NCBI GenBank assembly: GCA_023382655.1
Contig: JAHDWK010000006.1
Span: 124,001 to 188,000 of the forward strand
DNA: 64,000 nt
Reading direction: 5' to 3'
Origin: Anaerolineae bacterium
GTDB lineage: Bacteria; Chloroflexota; Anaerolineae; Promineifilales; Promineifilaceae
Below are positions 31,801 to 40,243 of this stretch, one piece after another. Under the pieces are notes generated by a model. That model was not told where the DNA came from, did no database searches, and was given only the letters and a program-made list of their open reading frames with translations. A program made the translations under genes and the position numbers. Position 1 is the stretch's first letter. Each line of letters begins with the position of its first letter.

Positions 31801-33882
31801 GGTGTAGAGAATGCCCTGCTCGTCTATGAGCGCATGTTTTGGCGAGTAGAATTGCGGCGTGGCATTATCCATGCGGTATTGGGCGATTAAGTTCAGATCC
31901 ATGTCGTATTGGCGCACCCAACTCACACCGCCAACGCTGTGGCTGGCGGCTACGAGGGTACCCAGACGCCAATCTACGTAAATACCCTTCATGTCAAAGC
32001 TGGACTCGACCTGGTCCCAGGTACCATCAGGCCGGAATACCGCCAGCCGGTAAGAGGGGTAAACAACGCCGAAAGAATCACACCAGATCATGCCCTGATC
32101 GTGGACGTAGACGACGCCGTCGTCATTGACGGCCATGAAGGTGGCGTCAACCGGCCAGTTGGTGGGTATGTACTGCTGCCGGTTATCAGGGTCCTGGCAA
32201 TATTCCGCGAAGGTGATCTCCTGGAAATTGGCCAGACGGTAATCCTGAATGAAGTAGGGGTAGAGGGGGGCGTGGAAGAAGCCGTTGTCCGGCTGGTTTT
32301 CCAGGCGGAACCAGAGCGGGTCCTGGTCGGGGTCCTGGGCGGTGAGGGTGAGGGTGATCGGCTCGTAGGCGATGGCCTGCGGGGCATTGCCGCCGGTCTG
32401 GTTGTGGGCGGTGGGCGTATGGTTTGTGCCGGGGGCTTTGACGTTGATGGTTTGCACGGCCGTATCGCTGTTACCGGCGCTGTCGGTGGCGGTCCAGGTC
32501 ACGGCCGTGACCCCCGCCGGAAAACGAATCTCATCCCCCACACAAGTGACGCCCGGCCGGCTACACCCATTATGGCTGACCGCCGGGTTCAAATCGGCCA
32601 GGTCAAAAACAGCCGGGTGGCCCAGATTGAGGGGTGCAGGAATGGTCGCCGTCTCGGTGACAATCGGCGGCGGGGCCAGAATCGTGGGGGCGAGGGTGTC
32701 CACCACCGTCACCGTTTGCTGCAAAGTGGTCGCGTTAGTGCCGCCAGACAGCCCGTGCGGGCCACGGTCGCGCACTTCCCAGGTGATGGTGTAGCTCTCG
32801 TTGACGCGGGCAAATTCCGGGGCGTCTGACCAACTGAGGCGGGGATTGGGGTCGCAGTTGTCGTTGACGGTGATGGTGCGCTGCAAAACCGGCAGGTAGG
32901 TACTGCGGGCGACGCCGCCGGGTTCAATGGCCTCAATGGTAACGTTAGCCGTGGATGTGCCAATCGTGGGGGCCACAAAGTCGGTGACGACCACGTACTG
33001 CAATTCCTCGTTATAGATGCCATGAGGGTTTGGATTGGCGGCAACTAGAAAACGGAGCGTTTTGTCGCCCAAAAACTTGGTCACAGAGAGGGCCGTTCTG
33101 AGCCTTTCCCGATCTTGCCCCAGGCCGGGGATATAGATGAAGACGTAATCCATAAAGTGGATTAACGTCTCGCCGCGCCAGACGACCGGGTTGACACCGG
33201 TGGGAAAGGTGATTTGCGATCCTGTAAAGTGGCCGCCGTGCTGAGCGGAGACGGCCACATCCGTACTCCAATGGAGCAGTTCTGGCGTGCCCAATTCCCC
33301 CCAATCGGTCCAGGGGAAAATTTCGCTGAAGGGAGATGGGAAGCCGAACAGGTTACCATACTTGCCGCTCATGTCGGTTTGGGCAAACGTAGCCTGGCAG
33401 TTAGAAACGTTGGTGACGGTGCGTGTGGGTGGGGGATTGAGATAGGGGGCGCAGTGCTTTAATCCCAGGTTGGTCAGGTAGGCCGCGGCCGAAGGCGGAT
33501 AGTCGAAAGGAGGGGGCAGAAAGGTCAGAGGGAAGGAGAAGTTGTAGACAGCGCCCTGCGGCAGGATGCAGGCCAGGGCGGCGGTGTTGCTCCAGTCGCC
33601 CAGGTCGTTGACGGCGGTGGGGGCGAGGGGGCCAAGGGGGGTGTTGGCGGCAACGGCCGTTGCCACCTCATCCTGCACCGGTTCCATGCGCCATAGATCG
33701 AAGCCCGCCTCCCGTTCACTGACGTGGATAATGGGGGCGTCGGGGATGGGCTGGGCGGCGGCAACGGTCACTTCGGCAGGCTCAGTGACCGTTGCCGTCG
33801 TGCTGCTTTGTCCGTACAGATGGGTAGGCAGCAATAAGAGCATGAGGGTAAATAAAATAAGTATGAAGCCGGTACGTTTCAT
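28900..33882 (-). CDS. Giant secreted multidomain protein (HYR, tandem-95, beta-propeller, DUF11-like, CSLREA, beta-helix)
   Basis: The 1660-residue protein has an N-terminal signal peptide (about 1-24). Order: an N-terminal region of unknown fold; HYR-like beta domains (about 320-480, with DNCDPNPRLSWSD and SAGNSDTAVQTINV); a tandem-95 module near 490; an NHL-type propeller (FASPRGIALDGNDILYVTDY near 835); two more tandem-95 modules (about 920-1050); a PKD-like segment; a DUF11-like module (about 1195-1297); CSLREA (near 1330, CSLRAAIEQAN); and a right-handed beta-helix (about 1370-1560). It ends VYLPVIWR, a C-terminal style common in Chloroflexota exported proteins. It is likely a surface adhesin or matrix protein. 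There is no visible sortase or GPI-type anchor. Confidence 0.85.
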   Translation of the reverse strand: MKRTGFILILFTLMLLLLPTHLYGQSSTTATVTEPAEVTVAAAQPIPDAPIIHVSEREAGFDLWRMEPVQDEVATAVAANTPLGPLAPTAVNDLGDWSNTAALACILPQGAVYNFSFPLTFLPPPFDYPPSAAAYLTNLGLKHCAPYLNPPPTRTVTNVSNCQATFAQTDMSGKYGNLFGFPSPFSEIFPWTDWGELGTPELLHWSTDVAVSAQHGGHFTGSQITFPTGVNPVVWRGETLIHFMDYVFIYIPGLGQDRERLRTALSVTKFLGDKTLRFLVAANPNPHGIYNEELQYVVVTDFVAPTIGTSTANVTIEAIEPGGVARSTYLPVLQRTITVNDNCDPNPRLSWSDAPEFARVNESYTITWEVRDRGPHGLSGGTNATTLQQTVTVVDTLAPTILAPPPIVTETATIPAPLNLGHPAVFDLADLNPAVSHNGCSRPGVTCVGDEIRFPAGVTAVTWTATDSAGNSDTAVQTINVKAPGTNHTPTAHNQTGGNAPQAIAYEPITLTLTAQDPDQDPLWFRLENQPDNGFFHAPLYPYFIQDYRLANFQEITFAEYCQDPDNRQQYIPTNWPVDATFMAVNDDGVVYVHDQGMIWCDSFGVVYPSYRLAVFRPDGTWDQVESSFDMKGIYVDWRLGTLVAASHSVGGVSWVRQYDMDLNLIAQYRMDNATPQFYSPKHALIDEQGILYTTNGFIYSGVAQLYLYDTTGPSHPTLLADYSIPDAVFTNLALDSAGNLIASTGRSSSWDGPNRIYKWSPATLDDQGNFTPGELIGWLGKCDFGPGCDIAHQRSFGFSCTDTTCGINSGGQTDGPGPGQFASPRGIALDGNDILYVTDYFNQRVQRFTPDGHFAGQAISECDGSCFVLGDFGQPKQVTVNSTHFYVLDDNTDLLHIFETTPLTPITPTSARIVYQSDNNFVGTDSFTFGVSDGLDSSTPATVQIAVSRNFRPPQANRGLAFVTAEDVPTTVTLSGYDPDEPLDTLTFQIATPPTHGTISGSGANRTYTPDLDFHGIDTFTFVANDGLSLSTPETVTVTITPVHDAPRFPEENQNFAYRLGGGLDLTRLSSLDNMLVGRGFKTMFKVDFYDPDIPDQHMVTVNWGDGSPVEPEGHILEDGTVTGPILSQGVGGYGAVTAEHTFTQNGSFNVEICVTDQVVINDDGNKQPTAVSQTSCKTIPVTVGTMTDLLLDVTPSSNPAASGQPLAYTLSLTNNPPEVGAGLTATNLVVSATLDVRLNYVSASSGDGSCTQAAGIVTCQMNALPVGATAVIQINTTLGAGLQPGDRLETEAAFQLAQANQAETQGGFALTTVVAPANFIVTTIADAPDVDPNDGQCRTADNVCSLRAAIEQANTTPGHQTIALDYQTYLLDAPLVISGNLTINGLGQGETILAGQGNGRVLTINSGVNVILNNLTLTRGSEPGGVGGGLLNNGTLTLNGVTISHSEAGTGGGIWNQGSLTLSHSAIVGNRSDGSGGGLHNQGTAALTNVTISGNQAGNGGGIGGGGTNTLTNVTISSNQATGSGGGLNGGPANFTLSHTILAGNSAAVAGPNCGYGFTSQGYNLVDNVSDCTISGSTVGNIIGQNPRLLPLLSDNGAPPTQALRGGSPAIDAGSCQTAVDQRGVIRPVDGNLDGQARCDIGAYEFEPLLVYLPVIWR

Positions 33883-34073
33883 TGATTTTCTCCATTAAAA
33901 ATATGCGCCAGCGCCGCCAGCAGCATCTCTATGTCGGCGAAGCTCTGCCGCTCCTGGGTATCCAGCCATTGCAAATGGAAGCGCCAGAAGCGCCGGGATT
34001 CCACCTCGTCCTGTTCTGACCAGCAGCGTAGAATTACGGTGCGGTAGGTGGCAACGGCCGTTTTGTCATCCAT
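33879..34073 (-). CDS. Small protein translationally coupled to the giant secreted protein
   Basis: A 64-residue soluble protein (MDDKTAVATYRTVILRCWSE, then RRFWRFHLQWLDTQERQSFA). No family was recognised by eye. It resembles short proteins rich in Trp, Phe and charged residues that lie beside large regulators or secreted proteins. Its stop codon overlaps the giant gene's ATG by four bases, so the two are co-translated. The ATG at 34073 is chosen because AGGAAAAGG lies upstream at about seven bases; an earlier in-frame start at 34115 would overlap the divergent promoter. The function is unknown. Confidence 0.6.
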   Translation of the reverse strand: MDDKTAVATYRTVILRCWSEQDEVESRRFWRFHLQWLDTQERQSFADIEMLLAALAHIFNGENQ

Positions 34074-34100
34074 CCAATTTGCCTTTTCCTTGAACATGTT

Positions 34101-34109
34101 TGTTATAAT
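34101..34109 (+). promoter_or_regulatory. Extended -10 promoter of the BTAD regulator gene
   Basis: TGTTATAAT (TGn plus consensus TATAAT) ends 68 bases before the ATG at 34178. No good -35 is visible, as expected for an extended -10 promoter. Confidence 0.5.
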
Positions 34110-34177
34110 CAGCAAGTATCCACAGCTTAATCGGCTATTCTCAATTCAGTCTCAATTGAGAAAATCGGGACCCCCTC

Positions 34178-37100
34178 ATGCTCAAGTTCCATCTGTTAGG
34201 GCGAGTCCAAATTACAATGGACGACCAGTCGGTCACGGGCTTTGCCTCCGAAAAAGAGTTACTCCTGCTTTGTTACCTCTTGCTCAGTCCGGGTGAGCAC
34301 AGCCGGCCGCAACTGGCCGGGCTGTTGTGGGGGGAGATGCGTGAGGAACGGGCGCGCGCCAATTTGAGTACGGCCGTGTACAACCTGCGCCAGATCTTCC
34401 CCAACGCCATTGACGCCGACCGCAAAACGGCTACTTTCAACCCCCACCAACCCGTCTGGCTGGACACGGCCGTTCTCCAGCAGGCTCTTAACGAAGATGC
34501 CGAGACACTCGAAGCAGCGGTTGCCCATTATCGCGGCCCGTTTTTAGAAGGCATTTACCCTCAGGACGCACCGGAATTGGAAATGTGGTTGCAACAGGAG
34601 CGGGAACGATGGCGGCTGCTGGCCCTGACCGGCCTGGACCGCCTGGCCCAACAGCAAGGCCAGGCCGGAGAATGGGAAAAAGCCATCACCAGTCTGCGCC
34701 GCCTGCTCGACCTGGAACCCTGGCGGGAAGAATCCCACCGGTCGCTGATGCGGCTGCTGGCCCGCACCGGCCAGCTCAACGCCGCCCTGGTGCAGTACGA
34801 AAGCTGCCGTGCGTTGCTTGAGGAAGAGTTGGGGGTAAAACCAATGGCGGAGACAACGGCCGTTTGCCAACGCATCCAGGCCGCTCGCCAACGCCCGCAG
34901 CCCCCCAATTTACCGCCCCAACCCACCCCCCTGGTCGGCCGCGCCGCCGAATTGGGGCAGCTTTTTACCTGGTTTAACGATCCGGCGCGGCGGCTGATTA
35001 CCGTGGCCGGGCCGGGCGGCAGCGGCAAAACACGGCTGGCCCTGGCCGCCGCCAGCGACCAGGCTTACGCTTTTCTGGATGGCGTCGTTTTTGTCCCCCT
35101 GGCTGAGGCAGCCAGCCGCGCCGGGCTGATGCAGGCCATCGCCGCCGCCCTGGGTCTGACGCTGGCTGTTGGCGCGGAACAGGAACAGTTGCTGTCCTAC
35201 TTGCGGGACAAAGAGATACTGTTGCTGCTGGACAATATCGAGCAAGCGTTAGAACCGGCCGCCGACCTGGTCGTGGCGCTGCTGGAAAGCGCGCCCCAAC
35301 TGCGCCTGCTCGTTACCTCGCGGGAATATCTGCAATTGCGTTGGGAGACGCGCCTGCCGTTGACCGGGCTGCTCACCCCTCCAACCACGGCGGTTGACAT
35401 CACCGCTTTCGACGCCGTACAGCTTTTTATGCAGATGGGGCAGCGGGTGCAGCCCGATTTCACTCTGGCGGGGCAAGAAACGGCCGTGGCCGACCTTTGC
35501 CGTCTGGTAGAGGGCACACCGCTGGCGCTGGAACTGGCCGCTTCCCTGCTGGATACCGAATCGCCGCCCCAATTACTGGCCCAAATCAAGCAAAGTTTTG
35601 ACCGGCTGGCGACGACGATGCGCGACGTGCCCGTCCGCCACCGTAGCTTACGGGCTGTGTTTGATCATTCTTGGGCGCTGCTGACGGCAGCGCAGCAGGC
35701 CGCCCTGGCCCGGCTGGCCCTCTTTCGCGGCGGCTTTAAACCCCAGGCGGCGGTCGCCGTGGCCGGCGCTTCATCTGCGCTGTTGGCCGGTTTGGCCGCC
35801 AAAACGCTGATTCGGGCTACGACAGACGGCCGTTACGCCCTGCACGAACTCATCCGTCATTACGCCCTGGAGCAGCTTGAAGATGGTCAGCAGGCGGCCA
35901 TGGCCCACGCCGTCTATTTTGCCGCGCAGGTGCAGCAAGCGACGGATGCCTTGCACGGTTCAGCGCAAACGGCCGTCGCCCACCAGCTTTTAGCCGACGT
36001 GGACAACATTCAAGCCGCCTGGCAAACGGGAACCAACATCGCCAACGCCGATTTGTTGCTCCAAATGGCCCCAGGGCTGACCCGTTTCTATCAGGTGGCC
36101 GGGTTGTACGGGGCGGGCGCAACCGCCTTTGCCGCTGCCGCAGCCACTCTGCCTGCGGTGGCTGACCTGCATCTGTATTGGGCCATTTTTCTGCTTGAGC
36201 AGCATGAGTACGGGGCAGCATTAACGGCCGTTACGACGGCCGTTGAACTGGGTTTGCCCAACCCGGCGCTGGTCGCTCAGGCCAATCAAGTTGCCGCCAG
36301 CGCCCATTTACGGCTCGGAGATTTGACGGCGGCGCAAACAATGGCGGCGCGGGCGCTAACCGAGGCGCAAGCCGCGAATCTGCCTTTTTTACAGGCGCAG
36401 GCGTGGCGCATCCTGGGCATGGTGCGGGAACAAGCGGGCGACTATGCCGTGGCCGAAGATGCACTGCGCCAGGCGCTCACTATCTATGAAACAAGCGGCG
36501 ACCCGCTAGGACTGGCGCAAACGTGCCAGGGATTGGCGGCTATCTATTTCCGGCGCAATGATCATAAAGCCGCCAGGAGCCTGCTGGAAAAAGCGTTGGC
36601 CGTGCAGCGGCAGGTAGACCCCAGCGGTCTGAGCAGCGCCCGCGTTCTGGTGAGCCTGGGGTCTGTCACTTATAACCTGAACCAGCGAGAAGAAGCCCGT
36701 CGCTATTTTCAGGAGGCTTTGGCCGTTTTCCGGCAATCGGGCGACCGTTCCGGCGAAGCGCTGGCCGCCGATATGCTGGGGCGGATGGCTGCTTTTGCCT
36801 GTCAATTTGACGAGGCGCGGGTTTATTTTGAGCAGGCGTTGGCCTTGTGCCGGGCGATTGGCCAGACCAAAAGAATGGCCGACGCCCAGCGCCACCTGGC
36901 TGACCTGGCCTTGAGTTTAGGGGCGTATAGCGAGGCAGAAGAGTTGTTGACGGCCGTTTGGCAAACCTATACCGCCATTCAAGATCGGCGCAGTGCCGGC
37001 ACAACCCTCACCCGGCTGGCGCTGCTGCACCATTACCAGGGCGACGACAAGGCGGCTCAGGAACGGGCCGAAACGGCGCTGACCATAGCTGAAGAAGTCG

Positions 37101-37555
37101 GCAGCCCGATGTTGCACGGTTATGCGCTGACCAGTTTGGGACTGGCGTTGCGGGGGCAGGAGCAGTGGGAAAAGAGTACGGCCGTTTACCACCAGGCTAT
37201 CTCCGTCTGGCAAGAGGTGGGCATGACAGGGCTACAAGCCGAAACCCAGGCGGCGCTGGCCGCTGTTTTTTACTACGCCACCGGGCGACTCGACGACGCC
37301 TGGCCCTTGCTGGAGCCAGCCCTGGCTTACCTGACCGAGTCGCCCCAACCCGATTGTGAAGCGCCCGGTGACTTTTACCTGGACTGCATCACCTTGCTGC
37401 GGGCCAAAGGGGATGATGAACGCTCATACGCACTGCTACGGCAGGCGGTTGAGACGCTGCGCCAGCAGGCGACCGGCATTGCCGATGAGGAGGCGCGCAC
37501 CCACTTCCTCAGTGAGGTCCTGGCGCACCGGCAGTTGTTAGCTCTGGCCGGATAG
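34178..37555 (+). CDS. BTAD-AAA-TPR transcriptional regulator (SARP/AfsR-like)
   Basis: The 1125-residue protein has a winged-helix DNA-binding domain (about 1-95, FHLLGRVQITMDDQSVTGFA, RARANLSTAVYNLRQIF). A bacterial transcriptional activator domain follows (about 98-240, GPFLEGIYPQDAPELEMWL, YESCRALLEEELGVKP). An NB-ARC type ATPase has Walker A AGPGGSGKTRLAL near 277 and IVLLLLDNIEQALEP-like Walker B near 345. TPR repeats run from about 580 to 1100. It resembles AfsR-type regulators of secondary metabolism or surface functions. The divergent giant secreted protein and its small partner lie 105 bases away and are plausible targets. Confidence 0.9.
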   Translation: MLKFHLLGRVQITMDDQSVTGFASEKELLLLCYLLLSPGEHSRPQLAGLLWGEMREERARANLSTAVYNLRQIFPNAIDADRKTATFNPHQPVWLDTAVLQQALNEDAETLEAAVAHYRGPFLEGIYPQDAPELEMWLQQERERWRLLALTGLDRLAQQQGQAGEWEKAITSLRRLLDLEPWREESHRSLMRLLARTGQLNAALVQYESCRALLEEELGVKPMAETTAVCQRIQAARQRPQPPNLPPQPTPLVGRAAELGQLFTWFNDPARRLITVAGPGGSGKTRLALAAASDQAYAFLDGVVFVPLAEAASRAGLMQAIAAALGLTLAVGAEQEQLLSYLRDKEILLLLDNIEQALEPAADLVVALLESAPQLRLLVTSREYLQLRWETRLPLTGLLTPPTTAVDITAFDAVQLFMQMGQRVQPDFTLAGQETAVADLCRLVEGTPLALELAASLLDTESPPQLLAQIKQSFDRLATTMRDVPVRHRSLRAVFDHSWALLTAAQQAALARLALFRGGFKPQAAVAVAGASSALLAGLAAKTLIRATTDGRYALHELIRHYALEQLEDGQQAAMAHAVYFAAQVQQATDALHGSAQTAVAHQLLADVDNIQAAWQTGTNIANADLLLQMAPGLTRFYQVAGLYGAGATAFAAAAATLPAVADLHLYWAIFLLEQHEYGAALTAVTTAVELGLPNPALVAQANQVAASAHLRLGDLTAAQTMAARALTEAQAANLPFLQAQAWRILGMVREQAGDYAVAEDALRQALTIYETSGDPLGLAQTCQGLAAIYFRRNDHKAARSLLEKALAVQRQVDPSGLSSARVLVSLGSVTYNLNQREEARRYFQEALAVFRQSGDRSGEALAADMLGRMAAFACQFDEARVYFEQALALCRAIGQTKRMADAQRHLADLALSLGAYSEAEELLTAVWQTYTAIQDRRSAGTTLTRLALLHHYQGDDKAAQERAETALTIAEEVGSPMLHGYALTSLGLALRGQEQWEKSTAVYHQAISVWQEVGMTGLQAETQAALAAVFYYATGRLDDAWPLLEPALAYLTESPQPDCEAPGDFYLDCITLLRAKGDDERSYALLRQAVETLRQQATGIADEEARTHFLSEVLAHRQLLALAG

Positions 37556-37607
37556 CACAGGAACAAACCGCAATTATAGTGACGCCGAGTCGTAGCCCAC
37601 TATCCAA

Positions 37608-38231
37608 CTATTGAGACCAGGATCTTTGGTAATGGCGTTCGGCGGTGATGAGGAGGCGGTTGAGGAGGATGGCGACCACCACCACCACCACCGACCCGGC
37701 CACAATTTTGTCATACCGGTTCTGGGCAATGCCATCAAACAGAAGGGTGCCCAGCCCACCCGCGCCAAACTTGGCGCCAATGGTGGCAATGGCAATAGCA
37801 ACGATAGTAGCTATGCGCAAACCGGCGATGATGACCGGCATTGCCAGTGGTAACTGCACCCGCCGCCAGCTTTGCCAGGCGCTCATGCCCACCCCTTTAG
37901 CCGCTTCCAGGATGTATGCCGGTACTCCCCTCAGTCCCACCACCATGTTTCGCACCAGAATCACCTGGGTGTAAATGATCAGGGCCACAATCACCGACCG
38001 TTGGTTCAGGCCAAAAACGGGCAGCAATAAAATCAATAGGACGATGCTAGGGATAGTATACAACACGCCTAAAAATCCCAACACCCCATTCGCCAGCCGT
38101 TCCGACCGCAGCAATACCAGGCTCAATGGCAAGGCAATTGCCAGGGAAATGAACAGCGCCGTCACCGTCATAAAGAGGTGTTGGCCGGTCAGCCGGAGGA
38201 TGATGTCAGGATTGTTGAGGATATAGGCCAT
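37608..38231 (-). CDS. Osmoprotectant ABC transporter permease (OpuC/ProW type), downstream copy
   Basis: A 207-residue permease with about six spans. The EAA-type cytoplasmic loop reads LEAAKGVGMSAWQSWRRVQL, followed by PLAMPVIIAGLRIATIVAIA and FGAGGLGTLLFDGI. This matches the small permeases of glycine betaine/choline/carnitine importers. It is the last gene of a four-gene operon with order permease, binding protein, ATPase and permease. A perfect hairpin lies between it and the ATPase gene. Two distinct permeases would form a heterodimer. Confidence 0.9.
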   Translation of the reverse strand: MAYILNNPDIILRLTGQHLFMTVTALFISLAIALPLSLVLLRSERLANGVLGFLGVLYTIPSIVLLILLLPVFGLNQRSVIVALIIYTQVILVRNMVVGLRGVPAYILEAAKGVGMSAWQSWRRVQLPLAMPVIIAGLRIATIVAIAIATIGAKFGAGGLGTLLFDGIAQNRYDKIVAGSVVVVVVAILLNRLLITAERHYQRSWSQ

Positions 38232-38241
38232 GGTGGTGAGT

Positions 38242-38276
38242 CAGACATCCGATTTTTTGAAAAAATCGGATGTCTG
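38242..38276. repeat. Perfect hairpin, AGACATCCGATTTT family, copy 1
   Basis: CAGACATCCGATTTTTT (38242-38258) and AAAAAATCGGATGTCTG (38260-38276) form a perfect 17-base stem around a single G. The outer end touches the ATPase stop codon (38277-38279). A related copy at 55053-55085 has two mismatches. Confidence 0.88.
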
Positions 38277-39227
38277 TCATTCCCGGTATCTTTGAATCTG
38301 CCGCAGCGTCAAAACGCCCACGGGCTCAGCACCTTCGGTGACGACCAATGACGTAACACCATCACCGAGCAGGAGGGAAAGCGCCTGGCGCAGGCTGCTG
38401 TCCTGGGGGATGGTGGGCTGACCGTTGCGGGTGAAATCGGGCGGCAACGGCTGCATGGCCGCCTCGACGCGAATGAGACCTAATTGGCGCACCATGTCAT
38501 CCGCGCCCACCAGTTCACGCACAAAGTCATCGGCCGGGTTTTTGAGGATGTTGAAGGGGGTGTCGTATTGGTGGACACGGCCGTCTTTCATCACCACCAT
38601 CTTGTCCGCCAGCCGCAACGCCTCTTCCACGTCATGTGTCACAAACAGGATGGTCTTGTGCAGCCGCCGCTGCAAATGGAGCAGGGCCTCTTGCAAGCCG
38701 GTGCGGGTAATGGCGTCCACCGCGCCAAACGGCTCATCCATCAAAATGACCTTAGGGTCACCGGCCAGAGCGCGGGCCACCCCCACCCGCTGCTGCTGCC
38801 CGCCGGACAACTGCGCCGGGTAGCGGTCGCGATACTGCTCCGGCGGCAAGTCCACCAGCGCCAGCATCTCATCCACACGGGCGACAATTTCTTGTTTGGG
38901 CCATTTGAGCAAGTCGGGCACCACGGCCACATTTTCGGCCACGGTCATGTGGGGAAAAAGGCCAATTTGCTGGATGACATACCCGATCTGGCGGCGCAGG
39001 GTGGTAGCGTCCATCGTCCGGCTGTCCTGCTCGTCCAGGTAAATTGTGCCCGAAGTGGGTTCAATCAAGCGGTTAACCATTTTGAGTAGGGTGGTTTTGC
39101 CGCAGCCAGACGGCCCCAACAGGACGACAAAGCTGCCTTCGGCCACGGCAAAGCTGGCGTTGGCGACGGCCGTCTGGCTGCCCTGGGCATACTGTTTACT
39201 CACCTGCTCAAATCGGATGGCGCTCAT
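38277..39227 (-). CDS. Osmoprotectant ABC transporter ATP-binding protein with a CBS domain
   Basis: The start at 39227 gives MSAIRFEQVSKQY, about 316 residues. The ATPase motifs are Walker A LLGPSGCGKTTLLKMVN, signature LSGGQQQRVGVARAL, Walker B VILMDEPFGAVD and switch FVTHDVEEAL. A single CBS-like module closes the protein (QDSSLRQALSLLLGDGVTSL, then PVGVLTLRQIQRY). CBS modules in this ATPase family sense ionic strength. The longer open frame upstream runs through a palindrome and is not used. It powers import of betaine-type osmoprotectants with the two permeases and the lipoprotein. Confidence 0.92.
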   Translation of the reverse strand: MSAIRFEQVSKQYAQGSQTAVANASFAVAEGSFVVLLGPSGCGKTTLLKMVNRLIEPTSGTIYLDEQDSRTMDATTLRRQIGYVIQQIGLFPHMTVAENVAVVPDLLKWPKQEIVARVDEMLALVDLPPEQYRDRYPAQLSGGQQQRVGVARALAGDPKVILMDEPFGAVDAITRTGLQEALLHLQRRLHKTILFVTHDVEEALRLADKMVVMKDGRVHQYDTPFNILKNPADDFVRELVGADDMVRQLGLIRVEAAMQPLPPDFTRNGQPTIPQDSSLRQALSLLLGDGVTSLVVTEGAEPVGVLTLRQIQRYRE

Positions 39228-39240
39228 GGGGGAACGTACT

Positions 39241-39278
39241 CCGATGCCCGAAGTCCGACGTCGGACTTCGGGCATCGG
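39241..39278. repeat. Perfect 38-base palindrome inside the osmoprotectant operon
   Basis: CCGATGCCCGAAGTCCGAC (39241-39259) is followed with no loop by its exact complement GTCGGACTTCGGGCATCGG (39260-39278). It lies 16 bases after the binding-protein stop codon (39295) and 13 bases ahead of the ATPase ATG (39227). Confidence 0.92.
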
Positions 39279-39294
39279 ACTTCAGATTACGAAT

Positions 39295-40185
39295 TTACTC
39301 GATCAGCCCCTGCTGCACCAGGAACTCACGGGCCACGTCGGCAGGTTCACGGCCGTTGCCGCTGACCTCATTGTTGAGCCGCTGCATGGTCGCATCCGTC
39401 AACAAGGGCGCTACTTTGTTTAAGATGTCAGCCACCTCCGGGTTGGCGTCCAGCGCTTCCTGACGCACCACAGGCGCTACCTGGTACGGCGGATACAGCC
39501 CTTTGTCATCAACCAGCGACTGCAAGTCATAGGCCGCCAGTTCACCGTCCGTGCCAAAGGCCACCACTACATCCGCCTCGCCACTGAGCAAAGCCTGATA
39601 ACGCAGGCCAGGGTCTACCGTCAAGAAGTCGGCAAAATTAAAGTCACCATACACCCGGCGTAAACCGGGAACGCCATCTTCCCGCTCGGCAAATTCGGGG
39701 GGGCCAATGAGAACCAACTGATCAGCGTTCGCCACCATGTCCGAGAAAGTGGTAATGCCCAATTCAGCGGCGCGGGTTTTGGTCATGGCCAGCGCCTGGG
39801 TGTTGTTCATAGGGGCGGGGTCTAACCAGACCAGGTTAAATTGATCCTGATACGCTTCTTTGACCGCATCAAAAACGGCCTGCGGATCGCTCATGACGTC
39901 CATCTTTAAAACGGTGAGCAGCCCGGTGCCGGTATATTCAGGATACACATCAATTTCACCGTCCAACAGGGCTTGTTGGGCCACCGGTGTGCCGCCCAGG
40001 TTGAGCTTGCGCTCTACGGTGAAGCCGGCATCTTCCAACAGCAGAGCATACATTTCACCCAGGATGAACTGCTCGGTGAAATCTTTGGAGGCTACCGTGA
40101 TGGTTTTGTCATCACTGCCACCACAGGCCGAGAGTACGGCCATCAACAGCCCCAACATCATCAACAACTTGATAAACTTTTTCAT
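39295..40185 (-). CDS. Osmoprotectant ABC transporter substrate-binding lipoprotein
   Basis: A 296-residue OpuAC/OpuCC-type protein. The signal peptide and lipobox are LLMAVLSACGGSDDK. The mature part starts TITVASKDFTEQFILGEMYA and carries VERKLNLGGTPVAQQALLDG and IDVYPEYTGTGLLTVLK, all typical of the quaternary-amine-binding family. It captures glycine betaine or related compounds outside the cell. The C-terminal part (LLTDATMQRLNNEVSGNG) is also conserved. Distinct hairpins lie between it and both neighbours. Confidence 0.93.
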   Translation of the reverse strand: MKKFIKLLMMLGLLMAVLSACGGSDDKTITVASKDFTEQFILGEMYALLLEDAGFTVERKLNLGGTPVAQQALLDGEIDVYPEYTGTGLLTVLKMDVMSDPQAVFDAVKEAYQDQFNLVWLDPAPMNNTQALAMTKTRAAELGITTFSDMVANADQLVLIGPPEFAEREDGVPGLRRVYGDFNFADFLTVDPGLRYQALLSGEADVVVAFGTDGELAAYDLQSLVDDKGLYPPYQVAPVVRQEALDANPEVADILNKVAPLLTDATMQRLNNEVSGNGREPADVAREFLVQQGLIE

Positions 40186-40207
40186 TATTCTCTCCTTTTA
40201 AATTTTC

Positions 40208-40240
40208 AGAAGTTCAGCTTTTGGGGAAAGTTGAACTTCT
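40208..40240. repeat. Hairpin of AGAAGTTCAACTTTT family, copy 2
   Basis: AGAAGTTCAGCTTT (40208-40221) pairs with AAAGTTGAACTTCT (40227-40240) with one mismatch. It lies four bases after the upstream permease stop codon and before the binding-protein start. Copy 1 is at 14960-14994. Confidence 0.85.
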
Positions 40241-40243
40241 TTG

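Noticed and set aside
38277..39275. Longer start for the osmoprotectant ATPase, giving MPEVRRRTSGIG at the N-terminus
   Set aside because: The extension is only the translated palindrome at 39241-39278; the family N-terminus begins at MSAIRFEQV (39227).
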